Shown here: positions 44,679-54,555 of the stretch, in pieces
How the letters are laid out: the number at the start of each line of letters is the position of its first letter
Position numbering within the stretch: position 1 is the stretch's first letter
Origin: Paenibacillus sp. IHBB 10380
GTDB lineage: Bacteria > Bacillota > Bacilli > Paenibacillales > Paenibacillaceae
Assembly (NCBI RefSeq): GCF_000949425.1
Contig: NZ_CP010976.1
Coordinates: 4,340,001 to 4,404,000, forward strand
Direction of reading: 5' to 3'
DNA: 64,000 bases
Notes under the pieces: generated by a model
Told to the model about the DNA's origin: nothing
The model's database searches: none
What the model saw: the letters and a program-made list of their open reading frames with translations, nothing else
Program-made: the position numbers and the translations under genes

Positions 44679-46976
44679 TTACAATTTCTCTCGCAGTTCT
44701 GGTTCTTCATGCATATCAGCAAGACCATGAACTGTTTTCTCCCAATAAAAAGGTTTCGTAACCAGTTGCCAAGCTGCTTTTATAGCTGCAATGCTCATGA
44801 GTACCCAATAAAGTGGCGTAGATAAGCCGTATTTGACCAAGGAGAACGAGAATCGCTTCTCCCCTTTCTCTTCCAAATCATTGATGACCCAGTATACGCC
44901 GGCTACGTTGCTGAATATAAACAGGAAGTTTGCAATATAGAATTCCGCACCAGCTAGGTAATATAGAAATCCTGGGAATAACTTCGGTATAAATTCAGCT
45001 TGCCAACCGAACCACAGCACAATCATTAACCAGAAGAGCGGATTGAGTAGGGGAAGTAACGGTGTCGCGAGAATCATTACTTGAAATCCAAAGAATCCCT
45101 TCCATCCAATTTCCTTAATAAGCTTGAAGGGATTGCGCATATGGACAAGCCATGTCTGCATATACCCTTTGATCCAGCGGGAGCGCTGGCGAATCCAGTT
45201 ACCGACTTGGCTATTTGCCTCTTCCCACGTCCGTGAATCAATAATCGCAGTTTTATAACCTGATTTGTATAACCGAATGCCCAAGTCGGCATCCTCTGTA
45301 ACGTTGTAAGGGTCCCATGCATTGATATCTTTCAGTACAGATACTTTAAAATGGTTAGACGTTCCACCAAGCGGAACGGGCATATCGAGCTTCATAATCC
45401 CTGGTAGCAGCAACTCGAACCACATGCTATATTCCTGTGTGAACCAACGCGTCAACAAATTTTGCGAACTGTTGAAGTAATTCAATTTGGCTTGAATACA
45501 CACATATTCTTCCGGAAGGGAATTGAATGCCGCCATTACTTTTTTCAACTGATCTGCATCGGGTTGATCCTCTGCGTCATAAATGACCGCATATTCTCCC
45601 CTAGCACGAATAAGACCATAATTACATGCTTTAGGTTTCGTCTTTGGCAGACTGTCAGGAACAACTAACGTTGTGTAATAAGCCGGAAGATTCATTGAAC
45701 TTAGCAGTTCTTTTGTCTCCATATCATCCTCTTCGATCAACAATCTTACATCTAACTTCGATTTAGGATAATCAAGTTGCTCTAGATTCCGAATCAAATG
45801 AGGAACAACGCCTGCCTCTTTATACATGGGAACTAATATCGTATAGATTGGAAGGCTCTTCTCATCCAAGGCTGTAATTTCTTCTGGCGTGAACCGAATT
45901 TGTGAATCCGTACGTGAACCCAAATAAATAATCCAGAACTTAAATACCGTCATAATGAAATAAAATAATTGCACCAATAAATTAACGACCAGTATCGTAT
46001 TCCATACATTCCAGATTAAGCCGACTATAATAGATAGACCCATAATTGCAAACATCATAATCTGAGCGAATGTAAACGTAGTACTAGCCGAGTTCTGCGG
46101 CTGTTGTTCCTTCAGCTTGGAGGTACTATGCTTCAGCATCTCATCTCCATAAATACTAGAGAATAATTGCTCCAGCTCTTCTTTAGTAGCCAAGACTTGT
46201 TCAAAAGGCATGCCCAGCAATGCCTCAAGTTCGGCGTAACGACTCTCGGGAAGCGGATCTTCTACGGCCACAAGATAGCGATTAAGATATTGGTGAACTA
46301 CAATCACACCATTATCTTGTGCCCACTGCTCTGGTAATTTAAATGGAACATTAAGATCAATCTCTTCACCGATCCGCCCAATCTGATTCTGAGTTGCAAT
46401 AGCACGGTATAATTCCTCAGGCTCAAGCATTTGTAATGACAAAAGAATATCGCCTAACATCCCACCACTTTTCGCTTGGAAAGAAAGTGCGCGGTCTAGT
46501 TGCTCCTGTGTAATATACTCGGAGCGGACGAGCATCTCGCCAAGTCTTTCCTTTGGACGAGCCTCTGCCGTCTCTCGATCCATTTGCTCAGCAGTTACAA
46601 ATCCCATGTCTACCAAAATATCACCGAGACGGCCGCCATACTGCTTCTGACTTAAGATGACATGCTCAAGTTGCGCAGCCGTGATGATTCCCCGGCTAAC
46701 GAGCATTTCCCCCATCCTGCCTTTACCACTAGTAGGTGCGGTTTTCTTTAATTCATCATCCTTCTGAATTTGGTCAATACGGACAGTGGTTTCTTGAAGA
46801 CGGCGATTCAAGCCTGCGATTTCGAAATCTAACTTATGAATCCCTGATGCCTGCTCCTGCCGCTGTTCATCCAGCTTCTGCTGAAGTTGCTCAAGTTCCA
46901 TACGTTCTTTAAGGATCAACTTCTTGGTTTGACCGAAGGCTAATCCACGTACTTGCCATCGAAATCTATCCTTCAT
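44679..46976 (-). CDS. Processive GT2 glycan synthase with tandem MshEN (c-di-GMP-type) domains
   Basis: 765 residues. Residues 15-80 are a coiled coil. Residues 87-196 hold four 24-residue MshEN motifs in two pairs, each pair split by a 5-residue spacer: 87-110, 116-139, 144-167, 173-196. The first matches the R-[LM]-G, L-V, G-I-I, L, I, Q pattern fully; the others have substitutions at ligand positions. Two helices (about 303-353) precede a GT-A domain with DAED (467-470), TED (560-562) and QRSRW (597-601), typical of processive synthases, then four helices. MshEN pairs bind c-di-GMP in GspE/MshE-type ATPases, and E. coli NfrB links one to a GT2. This looks like a c-di-GMP-controlled exopolysaccharide synthase. 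ATGA overlap with the upstream gene. Confidence 0.88.
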   Translation of the reverse strand: MKDRFRWQVRGLAFGQTKKLILKERMELEQLQQKLDEQRQEQASGIHKLDFEIAGLNRRLQETTVRIDQIQKDDELKKTAPTSGKGRMGEMLVSRGIITAAQLEHVILSQKQYGGRLGDILVDMGFVTAEQMDRETAEARPKERLGEMLVRSEYITQEQLDRALSFQAKSGGMLGDILLSLQMLEPEELYRAIATQNQIGRIGEEIDLNVPFKLPEQWAQDNGVIVVHQYLNRYLVAVEDPLPESRYAELEALLGMPFEQVLATKEELEQLFSSIYGDEMLKHSTSKLKEQQPQNSASTTFTFAQIMMFAIMGLSIIVGLIWNVWNTILVVNLLVQLFYFIMTVFKFWIIYLGSRTDSQIRFTPEEITALDEKSLPIYTILVPMYKEAGVVPHLIRNLEQLDYPKSKLDVRLLIEEDDMETKELLSSMNLPAYYTTLVVPDSLPKTKPKACNYGLIRARGEYAVIYDAEDQPDADQLKKVMAAFNSLPEEYVCIQAKLNYFNSSQNLLTRWFTQEYSMWFELLLPGIMKLDMPVPLGGTSNHFKVSVLKDINAWDPYNVTEDADLGIRLYKSGYKTAIIDSRTWEEANSQVGNWIRQRSRWIKGYMQTWLVHMRNPFKLIKEIGWKGFFGFQVMILATPLLPLLNPLFWLMIVLWFGWQAEFIPKLFPGFLYYLAGAEFYIANFLFIFSNVAGVYWVINDLEEKGEKRFSFSLVKYGLSTPLYWVLMSIAAIKAAWQLVTKPFYWEKTVHGLADMHEEPELREKL

Positions 46977-47218
46977 TGAGGAGTCACCCCTTCAATTATG
47001 CTTCTTTCCTCAGCCCGTGCCTTGTCTAGCAGGGAACGTAGCTCCTCAATTTCTTGTATTTTACTTGTAGACTCCGTGAGATAAGCCTCCCTCTCTTCGA
47101 TTAGAAGCTTCTCCACTTCCTGTCGTGCCTCTGTAAGTGATTGGATCATTCCTTCTACATCATCAGCGTTATAACCTAACAAGGTCGTTCCCTTGCCTAT
47201 CATTCCTCTTGTTCTCAT
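46973..47218 (-). CDS. Small coiled-coil protein
   Basis: 81 residues: a short N-terminal segment MIGKGTTLLGYNADDVEGMI, then a continuous heptad helix to about residue 76. ATG at 47218 has AAGGAG 5 nt upstream. It overlaps manC by 50 nt and the synthase gene by 4 nt (ATGA), so translation is coupled on both sides. The downstream synthase also begins with a coiled coil, so the two may form a heteromeric bundle. No known family recognised. Confidence 0.75.
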   Translation of the reverse strand: MRTRGMIGKGTTLLGYNADDVEGMIQSLTEARQEVEKLLIEEREAYLTESTSKIQEIEELRSLLDKARAEERSIIEGVTPQ

Positions 47219-48554
47219 AAGGACTCCTTATCTCAATCAATTCACCGTTGTCTAACGTAGCTATTTCAATGAGTACACATTCAGCCGATGCAGTGAATCG
47301 ACCCGCTCCATCCAATACAAATGATTGTCCCTCATCACATTGAAGTTCATCATGTCTCAGATCTGTAGGGACGAAGTTTCCTGAGCCCATCAATAACGTC
47401 CATACCGTCTTCATTGCCTTCGAATGTGTAGTCAATTGCCCTGTAGAAGGGATATGAATGCGACTCGTCTCTATCGTTATTCCATGATCCACTATTGCCT
47501 GCCTATCCAGTAAAGAACACCTTCCTCCCGTACGCACTTCAACCGGAGGTGATATCTCAGACAGCTGATAGAGAACTTGCTTAATATCCGAAGAACTCCC
47601 CTTACTACTGATCAAAATGCCTTCCTGTCCTGCAATAATGAACGCATTAGGTATATCAGAGACAACCATAGGAATAGATAATTCATTAATGACATGCGTA
47701 CCGTTACAATCTCCATTTAACAAACCATAACCATACAAAGGCTCTTTCATACTTGTAAATACGCCATCCCATGTCCCCATATCCGTCCAGTGGCCCTCAT
47801 AGGGGAGACATACCCCAGAACCTTCACGTTCTGATACTTCATAATCAAAACTTCTTGCTGGTAATTCATCATACATTTCATTCAGACTTGCATAATCTTG
47901 TGGATAACCACGAGCCTGCAACAGATCAAGCAAATACCCAACGGTAAATGCAAATACACCACAGTTCCATAATGCCCCTTGTTCAATGAGATCTTGCGCC
48001 GTTTGTTCATCTGGCTTTTCTTGAAATTTATGAATGGGTAACAGCTTGTCTACTTCAAAAGCAGCTTCTGGAACGATATATCCATATTTAACCGAGGCTG
48101 ATAGTGGCTTAACACCAATCAATCCCAGCTTAGCCTCATTCGAGTCAGATACGCCTTGAGCAAGTATCGGAAGAAGACGATAGAATGTGCTATCCGCATG
48201 ACCATCCACGGGCATCACGACAATGACCTCTTCTCTTGCAGCTCCAAGCTCATCATGGAGATAAGTAGCTGCAAGGGCTACCGCAGGAAACGTATCTCGT
48301 TGCCGAGGCTCCACTAGACTCTGTACGCCATCACCTAGATGCTCATGAACCTGCTGGATATGCTTGTCCGAAGCTACAATCAATGTACGATCACTAAAGC
48401 CTATGGCCTCTAGCTCATCCATCGTATTCTGAATCATGGATAACTTACGCCCTGTTTGATCATGCATCACCCGAAGGAATGGCTTAGATCTCCCCTCATT
48501 TGATAAAGGCCATAGTCTCTTGCCGGCACCTCCAGATAATAGGACTATTCTCAT
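47169..48554 (-). CDS. manC: Mannose-1-phosphate guanylyltransferase
   Basis: 461 residues from ATG 48554 (GGAGGTG upstream; an in-frame start at 48590 has none). The nucleotidyltransferase loop LLSGGAGKRLWPLSNEGRSKPF, the VMPVDGHAD and KFQEKPDE motifs, and VVSDIPNAFIIAGQEGILI followed by a cupin-like tail fit GDP-mannose pyrophosphorylases. It makes GDP-mannose from GTP and mannose 1-phosphate. The C-terminal 100 residues are divergent and lack a clear isomerase active site, so it is probably monofunctional. First gene of the glycan operon, suggesting the polymer contains mannose or a derivative. Confidence 0.87.
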   Translation of the reverse strand: MRIVLLSGGAGKRLWPLSNEGRSKPFLRVMHDQTGRKLSMIQNTMDELEAIGFSDRTLIVASDKHIQQVHEHLGDGVQSLVEPRQRDTFPAVALAATYLHDELGAAREEVIVVMPVDGHADSTFYRLLPILAQGVSDSNEAKLGLIGVKPLSASVKYGYIVPEAAFEVDKLLPIHKFQEKPDEQTAQDLIEQGALWNCGVFAFTVGYLLDLLQARGYPQDYASLNEMYDELPARSFDYEVSEREGSGVCLPYEGHWTDMGTWDGVFTSMKEPLYGYGLLNGDCNGTHVINELSIPMVVSDIPNAFIIAGQEGILISSKGSSSDIKQVLYQLSEISPPVEVRTGGRCSLLDRQAIVDHGITIETSRIHIPSTGQLTTHSKAMKTVWTLLMGSGNFVPTDLRHDELQCDEGQSFVLDGAGRFTASAECVLIEIATLDNGELIEIRSPYENKRNDRQGNDLVRL

Positions 48555-48857
48555 ATCACACCTCCGAGTAGTAGAAGAACGAACCCTCAACTTCTTAATT
48601 TTCTCTAGAATCTATAGAACTGGAGTGGGAGTAAACTTTAGTTCATTTTATCTAGATGTAGTTAATAAATTCGTATAATAACGAACATACGCATTAAATA
48701 TTCTAAATATGGTGCTATATTACCACATAAACAATTGTATTAATATGGTATTGTAAGAATTTTTATTGCTTTTATCATAACTTTAGAACTATATTCTAGA
48801 TATTTCTACTATATAGTATAGGTATTCATTACTACAACAAATTAAATTCCATAACAA
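48555..48857. other. Upstream region of the glycan operon
   Basis: About 300 bp, very AT-rich, between manC and the argH terminator. It must contain the operon promoter. A 15-nt segment (48631-48645) also occurs in the ctpB upstream region; at this AT content that may be chance. No riboswitch fold was recognised, although a c-di-GMP riboswitch would have been of interest here. Confidence 0.4.
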
Positions 48858-48891
48858 AAAAGCGATCACTTTACATCAGTGATCGCTTTGT
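48858..48891 (-). terminator. Terminator of argGH
   Basis: Minus strand: AAAGCGATCACT and AGTGATCGCTTT form a perfect 12-bp stem followed by a T-run. It lies 34 nt past the argH stop. Confidence 0.93.
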
Positions 48892-48924
48892 TATCATACT
48901 TTTAATTGGATATGTCGATTAACT

Positions 48925-50331
48925 CTATTTGCTGTGTTCATTCACCCATTGCTCAGTAACCTGCAACGTTTCCTCACTCCGTGAGATCGCTGCAGCAACT
49001 TGCCCAGTAGCAGTTCCTCCATATACATTACGTGCATTAACGACCGTCTCTGGCTGAAGAACACCATAGATGCTATCGTCAAATAGCGGTGAGAATTGCA
49101 TGAATTCATCCAAGCTTAAGTCTAGTAAATATTTATTGTTCTGAATACAATATAGAACGGTTTTACCAATAACCTCATGTGCTTGACGGAAAGGAAGACC
49201 TTTACCTACAAGGAAATCTGCAATATCGGTTGCATTAGAGAAGTCCTTGTTCACAGCTTCACGCATGCGTCCTTTGTTAACCTTCATTGTAGCAATCATA
49301 GGAGCAAATAATTGAAGTGCTCCTTCAAGTGTAGCTACTGTATCGAACATACCTTCCTTATCTTCCTGCATATCCTTATTGTAAGCTAGTGGCAAAGATT
49401 TCAGTACCGTTAATAACCCCATCAAGTTGCCATATACCCGACCTGTCTTACCCCGGACAAGCTCTGGTACGTCTGGGTTTTTCTTCTGTGGCATAATGCT
49501 ACTGCCTGTGCAGAAAGCATCATCAAGTTCAATGAAATTGAACTCTGTACTACTCCATAATACTAATTCTTCAGAGAGACGAGACAAGTGCATCATGATA
49601 ATAGAAGCATCCGCTAGAAATTCCAGAATGAAATCACGGTCGCTGACTGCATCCAGACTATTCTCGTACACCTTATCGAACTGAAGCTGCTCTGCCACGA
49701 AATGGCGATCTATCGGAAATGTTGTCCCAGCTAGAGCACCTGCGCCTAATGGAAGTACATTAATACGCTTGTAACTGTCCATGACCCGTTCCGCATCCCG
49801 TTGGAACATGGATACATAGGCCATGAGGTGATGAGCGAATAGAATCGGCTGTGCACGCTGAAGATGCGTATAACCTGGAATCATCGTATCCAAGTTATCT
49901 TTTGCCTGTCCGATTAGAGCCGTCTGTAAGCTATGTAGCATGCTCACCAACTCCACTACCCGCTTGCGGAGGTAAAGATGCATATCTGTAGCCACTTGGT
50001 CATTCCGACTACGACCTGTATGCAATTTGCCCCCTACGGGTCCAATCTCATCAATAAGATTCTTCTCGATATTCATGTGGATGTCTTCATCAGAAACGGA
50101 GAATTCAATCTCACCTTGATTAATTTTGTTTAGCACCTTTTCAAGACCTGCTTTAATCGTAGCGACATCCTCCTGAGGAAGAATACCGCATTTGCCCAAC
50201 ATTGTAACGTGCGCCAAGCTCCCTTGAATATCTTCCTCTGCAAGTGCCTGATCGAAGCCGATAGATGCTGTATATTCCTCTACTAGATGGTTGGTCTGCT
50301 TCGTAAAGCGCCCTCCCCAAAGTTTACTCAT
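48925..50331 (-). CDS. argH: Argininosuccinate lyase
   Basis: Splits argininosuccinate to arginine and fumarate, the last biosynthetic step. 468 residues, normal length. Starts [12 protein letters not shown] and contains [12 protein letters not shown] and the mobile catalytic loop [12 protein letters not shown] with its serine. Follows argG by 86 nt in the argGH pair and ends at a strong terminator. Confidence 0.98.
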   Translation of the reverse strand: MSKLWGGRFTKQTNHLVEEYTASIGFDQALAEEDIQGSLAHVTMLGKCGILPQEDVATIKAGLEKVLNKINQGEIEFSVSDEDIHMNIEKNLIDEIGPVGGKLHTGRSRNDQVATDMHLYLRKRVVELVSMLHSLQTALIGQAKDNLDTMIPGYTHLQRAQPILFAHHLMAYVSMFQRDAERVMDSYKRINVLPLGAGALAGTTFPIDRHFVAEQLQFDKVYENSLDAVSDRDFILEFLADASIIMMHLSRLSEELVLWSSTEFNFIELDDAFCTGSSIMPQKKNPDVPELVRGKTGRVYGNLMGLLTVLKSLPLAYNKDMQEDKEGMFDTVATLEGALQLFAPMIATMKVNKGRMREAVNKDFSNATDIADFLVGKGLPFRQAHEVIGKTVLYCIQNNKYLLDLSLDEFMQFSPLFDDSIYGVLQPETVVNARNVYGGTATGQVAAAISRSEETLQVTEQWVNEHSK

Positions 50332-50417
50332 TGTGGTCTCTCCCTTCTTGTGACAGCGTAAAACCGTTCCTTCTCTGAATGGACAAGGAACGGCCCTCTG
50401 CTTGCCCTTTAGCTCCG

Positions 50418-51656
50418 TTATGATTTGTTTTGTTGTTGTACTCCAGCTGCTACTTTAAGGCGCAAAGCATTCAGATGAATGAACCCCGTTGCATCCCCTT
50501 GATCGTAAGCCTGTGTTGGATCAGCTTCCATCGTCGCGATTTCTGGATTATATAAGCTAACTGGACTCTTCACGCCAGCAGCAATAATGTTTCCTTTGTA
50601 CAGTTTAACACGTACTGTTCCTGTCACGTTACTCTGACTCTCTTTTACAAGTGCCTGAAGTGTAAGACGTTCTGGTGCGAACCAGAAGCCATTGTACACG
50701 AGTGTACTATAGCGAGTAATCAAGCTATCACGCAGATTCATAACCTCACGATCCATCGTGATGGACTCCATCTTGCGATGAGCTGTGAACAGAATCGTTC
50801 CACCTGGTGTCTCATAGATACCGCGGCTCTTCATGCCTACGAAACGGTTCTCCACCATATCCACACGACCAATACCATGCTTACCACCTAGCTCATTTAA
50901 TTTCTCCATGACTTGAAGTGGTGTTAGTTCCTCACCGTTCAGAGCTACACAATCACCCTTTGCAAATTCAAGCTCTAAATATTCTGCCTCATCGGGTGCA
51001 TCCTCAGGGGATACACTCAGTAGGAACATCTCTTTATTCTCAGGTGTACTAGCATCAAACCAAGGATCCTCAAGCACGCCACTCTCGTAGCTAATATGAA
51101 GCAAATTGCGATCCATTGAATATGATTTCGCCGCAGAAGCTGTTACAGGAATATCATGTTTCTCTGCAAAAGCAATCATCTCTGCCCGTCCTGGAAAATC
51201 ATTACGGAATTCTTCCAGACGCCAAGGAGCAATGACCTTAATATCAGGGGCAAGTGCAGCCACACCAAGCTCGAAGCGAACTTGGTCATTCCCTTTACCT
51301 GTAGCTCCGTGAGCGATCATGGTTGCCCCTTCGGCACGTGCTATATCCACCATACGCTTCGCGATCAGCGGACGTGCAATACTCGTACCTAGTAGGTATT
51401 GGCCTTCATACAAAGCACCAGATTGGAACATTGGATAAATGAAATCATTAGCGAATTCATCGCGCAGATCATCAATGTACACTTTAGAAGCACCGGTAGC
51501 GAGGGCTTTCTCCTCCAAACCATCTAATTCTTCCTTTTGACCTACATCTGCTGTAAAAGCAATAATTTCCGCGTCGTATGTTTCTTTAAGCCATTTCAGA
51601 ATGATGGATGTATCCAATCCCCCAGAGTATGCCAGTACAATCTTTTCCTTTGCCAT
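50418..51656 (-). CDS. argG: Argininosuccinate synthase
   Basis: Condenses citrulline and aspartate with ATP. 412 residues from ATG 51656, which has GAAGGGAAG upstream; an in-frame start at 51674 adds six unconserved residues. The PP-loop [10 protein letters not shown], the segment [13 protein letters not shown] and the [12 protein letters not shown] region are intact. The spacer before it holds copy A of the structured repeat, so read-through from argF or a promoter within that spacer drives it. Confidence 0.98.
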   Translation of the reverse strand: MAKEKIVLAYSGGLDTSIILKWLKETYDAEIIAFTADVGQKEELDGLEEKALATGASKVYIDDLRDEFANDFIYPMFQSGALYEGQYLLGTSIARPLIAKRMVDIARAEGATMIAHGATGKGNDQVRFELGVAALAPDIKVIAPWRLEEFRNDFPGRAEMIAFAEKHDIPVTASAAKSYSMDRNLLHISYESGVLEDPWFDASTPENKEMFLLSVSPEDAPDEAEYLELEFAKGDCVALNGEELTPLQVMEKLNELGGKHGIGRVDMVENRFVGMKSRGIYETPGGTILFTAHRKMESITMDREVMNLRDSLITRYSTLVYNGFWFAPERLTLQALVKESQSNVTGTVRVKLYKGNIIAAGVKSPVSLYNPEIATMEADPTQAYDQGDATGFIHLNALRLKVAAGVQQQNKS

Positions 51657-51686
51657 GCTATAACTTCCCTTCAATGTGTTGATATA

Positions 51687-51870
51687 AGACCGCTACGCGG
51701 ACGGATTGTCCTTCCGATCGCTGTTGCCATCCGATTTCCTCATTGTTTACCGCTTATAGCGGTAGAAATCCGATAGCAAAGCATATGCTTTCGAAGTAGC
51801 TTTCTTACAGAAAGCTTGTAGGCGAACGCTTCGCTTCTCCAGGACAATTCCGTCCTCTCCGCTACGGTCT
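51687..51870. repeat. Dispersed structured repeat, copy A
   Basis: About 184 bp. The ends are inverted: 51687-51712 pairs with 51841-51870, from AGACCG at one end to CGGTCT at the other. Inside are a stem CCGATTTC/GAAATCCG capped by hairpin TACCGCTTATAGCGGTA, a GCATATGC palindrome, hairpin AGCTTTC-TTACA-GAAAGCT and hairpin GCGAA-CGC-TTCGC. About 90 percent alike to copy B. No reading frame spans it. Confidence 0.88.
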
Positions 51871-51979
51871 GCGTATACGTCTATTTTCAGCAAACACCAA
51901 TTATAGAATTAAAGCCCTAACTTCTATTCTCAACTTTAATTAGACCTATGAATATCCTCATACTATGGACCTGGACCTC

Positions 51980-52939
51980 TTATCCCATTAAAGCAGCCAT
52001 CAATGCCTTCTGAGCATGCAGCCGGTTCTCGGCTTGATCAAATATAACCGAGTGATCTCCGTCAATAACACCCTCACTTACTTCTTCACCGCGGTGCGCA
52101 GGTAGACAATGCAAGAAGAGATAATCACTCTTAGCACCCTGTACCAGTTGCTCGTTCACTTGATAATTAGCAAAAACAGCTTCACGAACCTTCTGCTCTT
52201 CTTCAAATCCCATGCTCGCCCATACGTCTGTATAGATCACATCCGCATCTTTCACTGCTTCCTCAGCACTTTGCGTAACTACTATCTTCGCACCCGTCTG
52301 AGCAGCAATTTCTAGACATTCCTTCACAACCGTAGGATCAGGCTCATAACCTTCTGGAGTAGCCACGTATACATCGACACCCAGCTTAACTCCACCAATC
52401 ATCAGTGAATGGGCCATATTGTTACCATCGCCGATATAAGCCAGCTTCAGCCCCTTAAGCTTACCCTTGTGCTCATATACCGTCTGATAATCCGCAAGAA
52501 CTTGACATGGATGTGCCAAATCGCTCAACCCGTTAATGACAGGTACTGTCGCATAGCGAGCTAAGTCGATCACATTCTCATGACCAAACGTACGAATCAT
52601 AATTCCATCAAGATAGCGTGACAATACCTGCGCTGTATCGCTAATAATTTCTCCACGACCCAGTTGAATATCATTTTTACTTAAGAAGAGTGCATGAGCC
52701 CCTAGTTGAAACGCTCCAACTTCAAAAGATACCCTTGTGCGTGTCGAAGATTTCTCAAAAATAAGTCCAATTGTCTTGCCCAAAAGAGGTTGGTATACCT
52801 CACCGTTCTTCTGCTTGCGCTTAATTTCAATTGCTAAATCGATCAAATATTGAATTTCCTCGGGTGTGAAATCATCCAATTCGATGAAATCACGGCCCTT
52901 GAGATTGATTGTTGTCTCCAATGTTTCATTCTTACTCAT
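51980..52939 (-). CDS. argF: Ornithine carbamoyltransferase
   Basis: Makes citrulline from ornithine and carbamoyl phosphate. 319 residues. Carbamoyl phosphate site EKSSTRTRVSFE, the segment LSDLAHPCQ and the ornithine site HCLPAHRG with the reactive cysteine are complete. AAGGAGG ribosome-binding site. It is flanked on both sides by copies of the structured repeat, which separate it from argD and argG. An anabolic role is inferred from the cluster; no arcA/arcC is present. Confidence 0.97.
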   Translation of the reverse strand: MSKNETLETTINLKGRDFIELDDFTPEEIQYLIDLAIEIKRKQKNGEVYQPLLGKTIGLIFEKSSTRTRVSFEVGAFQLGAHALFLSKNDIQLGRGEIISDTAQVLSRYLDGIMIRTFGHENVIDLARYATVPVINGLSDLAHPCQVLADYQTVYEHKGKLKGLKLAYIGDGNNMAHSLMIGGVKLGVDVYVATPEGYEPDPTVVKECLEIAAQTGAKIVVTQSAEEAVKDADVIYTDVWASMGFEEEQKVREAVFANYQVNEQLVQGAKSDYLFLHCLPAHRGEEVSEGVIDGDHSVIFDQAENRLHAQKALMAALMG

Positions 52940-53006
52940 GAGTTAATTGTCCTCCTTTGTTGCTAAAAGCCAAAATCAATACTTGAACAACAGTAATAGT
53001 GACGAT

Positions 53007-53194
53007 AGATGGCCGCTACGCGGACGGATTGTTCTTCCGATCGCTGTTGCCATCAGATTTCTTGATTATATACCGCTATATAGCGGTAGAAATCCGATGG
53101 CAAAGCCTATGCTTTCGAAGTAGCTTTCCAAAGGAAAGCTTGTAGGCGAACGCTTCGCTTCTCTAGGACAATTCCGTCCTCTCCGCTACGATCT
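53007..53194. repeat. Dispersed structured repeat, copy B
   Basis: About 188 bp, the same design as copy A. Differences often keep pairing: ends AGAT/ATCT instead of AGAC/GTCT, cap hairpin TACCGCTATATAGCGGTA, stem GCCATC..ATTTC with GAAATCCGATGGC, and hairpin AGCTTTCC-AAA-GGAAAGCT. This conservation of pairing rather than bases points to a folded RNA or a palindromic DNA element. Confidence 0.88.
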
Positions 53195-53292
53195 GCATAT
53201 ACGTTTATTTTCAGCAAGCATTGATTGCAGTTTAGATCCCTTACTTCCTATTAAATTCCAATTATTAGCCTTTAAACAGGATCAATTGAAAT

Positions 53293-54486
53293 CTAAGCTT
53301 TCTTAACTGATGTATGATCGTGAATAAGATCTACTAAAATTTCAAGCGCTTGGTCAATCTCTTCCTCGGTTACGTATAGATTCGGCAACAGACGAATCAC
53401 GTTCGGTCCTGCTGTTACGAATAATAGTCCCCGCTTCTGACCTTCTAACACGATTTCATTGACTGGCTCTTTGCATTCAATCCCTACTATCAGTCCTAGT
53501 CCGCGCACTCCATTTACAAAAGGTATACCAGCTAATTTCTCATTCAGCTGATTCATCAAATATTGACTGATCTTCGCAGCACGTTCAGGAATGCGATCTT
53601 CGAGCATTGTCTCAATAGTAGCAATAATGGCAGCTGTTGCAATCGGTGTTCCACCAAAGGTCGACGCATGACTCCCCGGAGTGAATGCTTCGCGTAAATA
53701 CTCCTTGCCAAGCATAGCCCCCGCTGGGAATCCGCTAGCAATCCCTTTTGCAACGGTGAAGATGTCGGGTTCAATACCATAGTGCTCGTGGGCAAACCAT
53801 TTACCCGTACGTCCCATCCCTGTCTGAACTTCATCTACGATAAGTAGTATTCCTTGTTGTTTACATAGTTCAGCTACGGCCTTCACGAACTCAGGTTGGA
53901 CAGGATGTACACCACCTTCAGCAAGAACCATTTCGATCATGATAGCTGCTGTATGATCACCAATCGCTGCCTTCAAAGCTTCCAAATCATGTAACGGTAC
54001 TGTCTTAAAGCCGGCTGGAAGAGGTAAGAATCCATCCTTCACCTTATCCTGACCTGTCGCCGTTAATGTAGCTAGTGTACGTCCATGGAAAGATTGCTCG
54101 AATGTAATGACTTCATAACGATCTGTCCCTTTTACCTTCTGATGATAACGACGAGAAAGTTTAATAGCCGCTTCGTTCGCCTCGGCACCACTATTACAGA
54201 AGAATACTGCATCAGCGCAGGAGTTAGCTGTCAGTAAGCTAGCTGCCTTCTCTTGATTCGGAATTTGAAAAAGGTTAGATACATGCCATAATTCATCAAG
54301 CTGCTGTTTCAATTTCTCCTTCACCTTCTCAGGTGCATGACCGAGATTCGTTACCGCAAGCCCACACATGAAATCTAAATACTTATTCCCTTGATCATCC
54401 CATAACCAGCTTCCTTGACCTTTGACCAAACTAATTGGATATCTAGCATACGTTGGAAACAAGGAACTTTGCACTTCATTACCCAT
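53293..54486 (-). CDS. argD: Acetylornithine aminotransferase
   Basis: PLP enzyme converting N-acetylglutamate semialdehyde to N-acetylornithine. 397 residues from ATG 54486 (GGAG 8 nt upstream; GTG at 54495 less likely). It has FFCNSGAEANEAA, LIVDEVQTGMGRTG and the PLP lysine in TVAKGIASGFPAGAM. Fourth gene of argCJBD; 69 nt separate it from argB. Class III aminotransferases can also act on related omega-amino acids, but the operon settles the role. Confidence 0.96.
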   Translation of the reverse strand: MGNEVQSSLFPTYARYPISLVKGQGSWLWDDQGNKYLDFMCGLAVTNLGHAPEKVKEKLKQQLDELWHVSNLFQIPNQEKAASLLTANSCADAVFFCNSGAEANEAAIKLSRRYHQKVKGTDRYEVITFEQSFHGRTLATLTATGQDKVKDGFLPLPAGFKTVPLHDLEALKAAIGDHTAAIMIEMVLAEGGVHPVQPEFVKAVAELCKQQGILLIVDEVQTGMGRTGKWFAHEHYGIEPDIFTVAKGIASGFPAGAMLGKEYLREAFTPGSHASTFGGTPIATAAIIATIETMLEDRIPERAAKISQYLMNQLNEKLAGIPFVNGVRGLGLIVGIECKEPVNEIVLEGQKRGLLFVTAGPNVIRLLPNLYVTEEEIDQALEILVDLIHDHTSVKKA

Positions 54487-54555
54487 TCTTATCACTCCAG
54501 TCTATGAACAAACTCGGCCGTCGTAATCCCCGACCTGAGATCGTATGTTATGGTC

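Noticed and set aside
48555..48857. c-di-GMP riboswitch before the glycan operon
   Set aside because: Searched because of the MshEN synthase; no GEMM-type conserved core was recognisable in this AT-rich spacer.
51657..53292. T-box or other riboswitch upstream of argG and argF
   Set aside because: The structured segments are two copies of the same repeat that also occurs behind uvrA, and no T-box sequence (TGGNACC) or terminator/antiterminator pair was seen.
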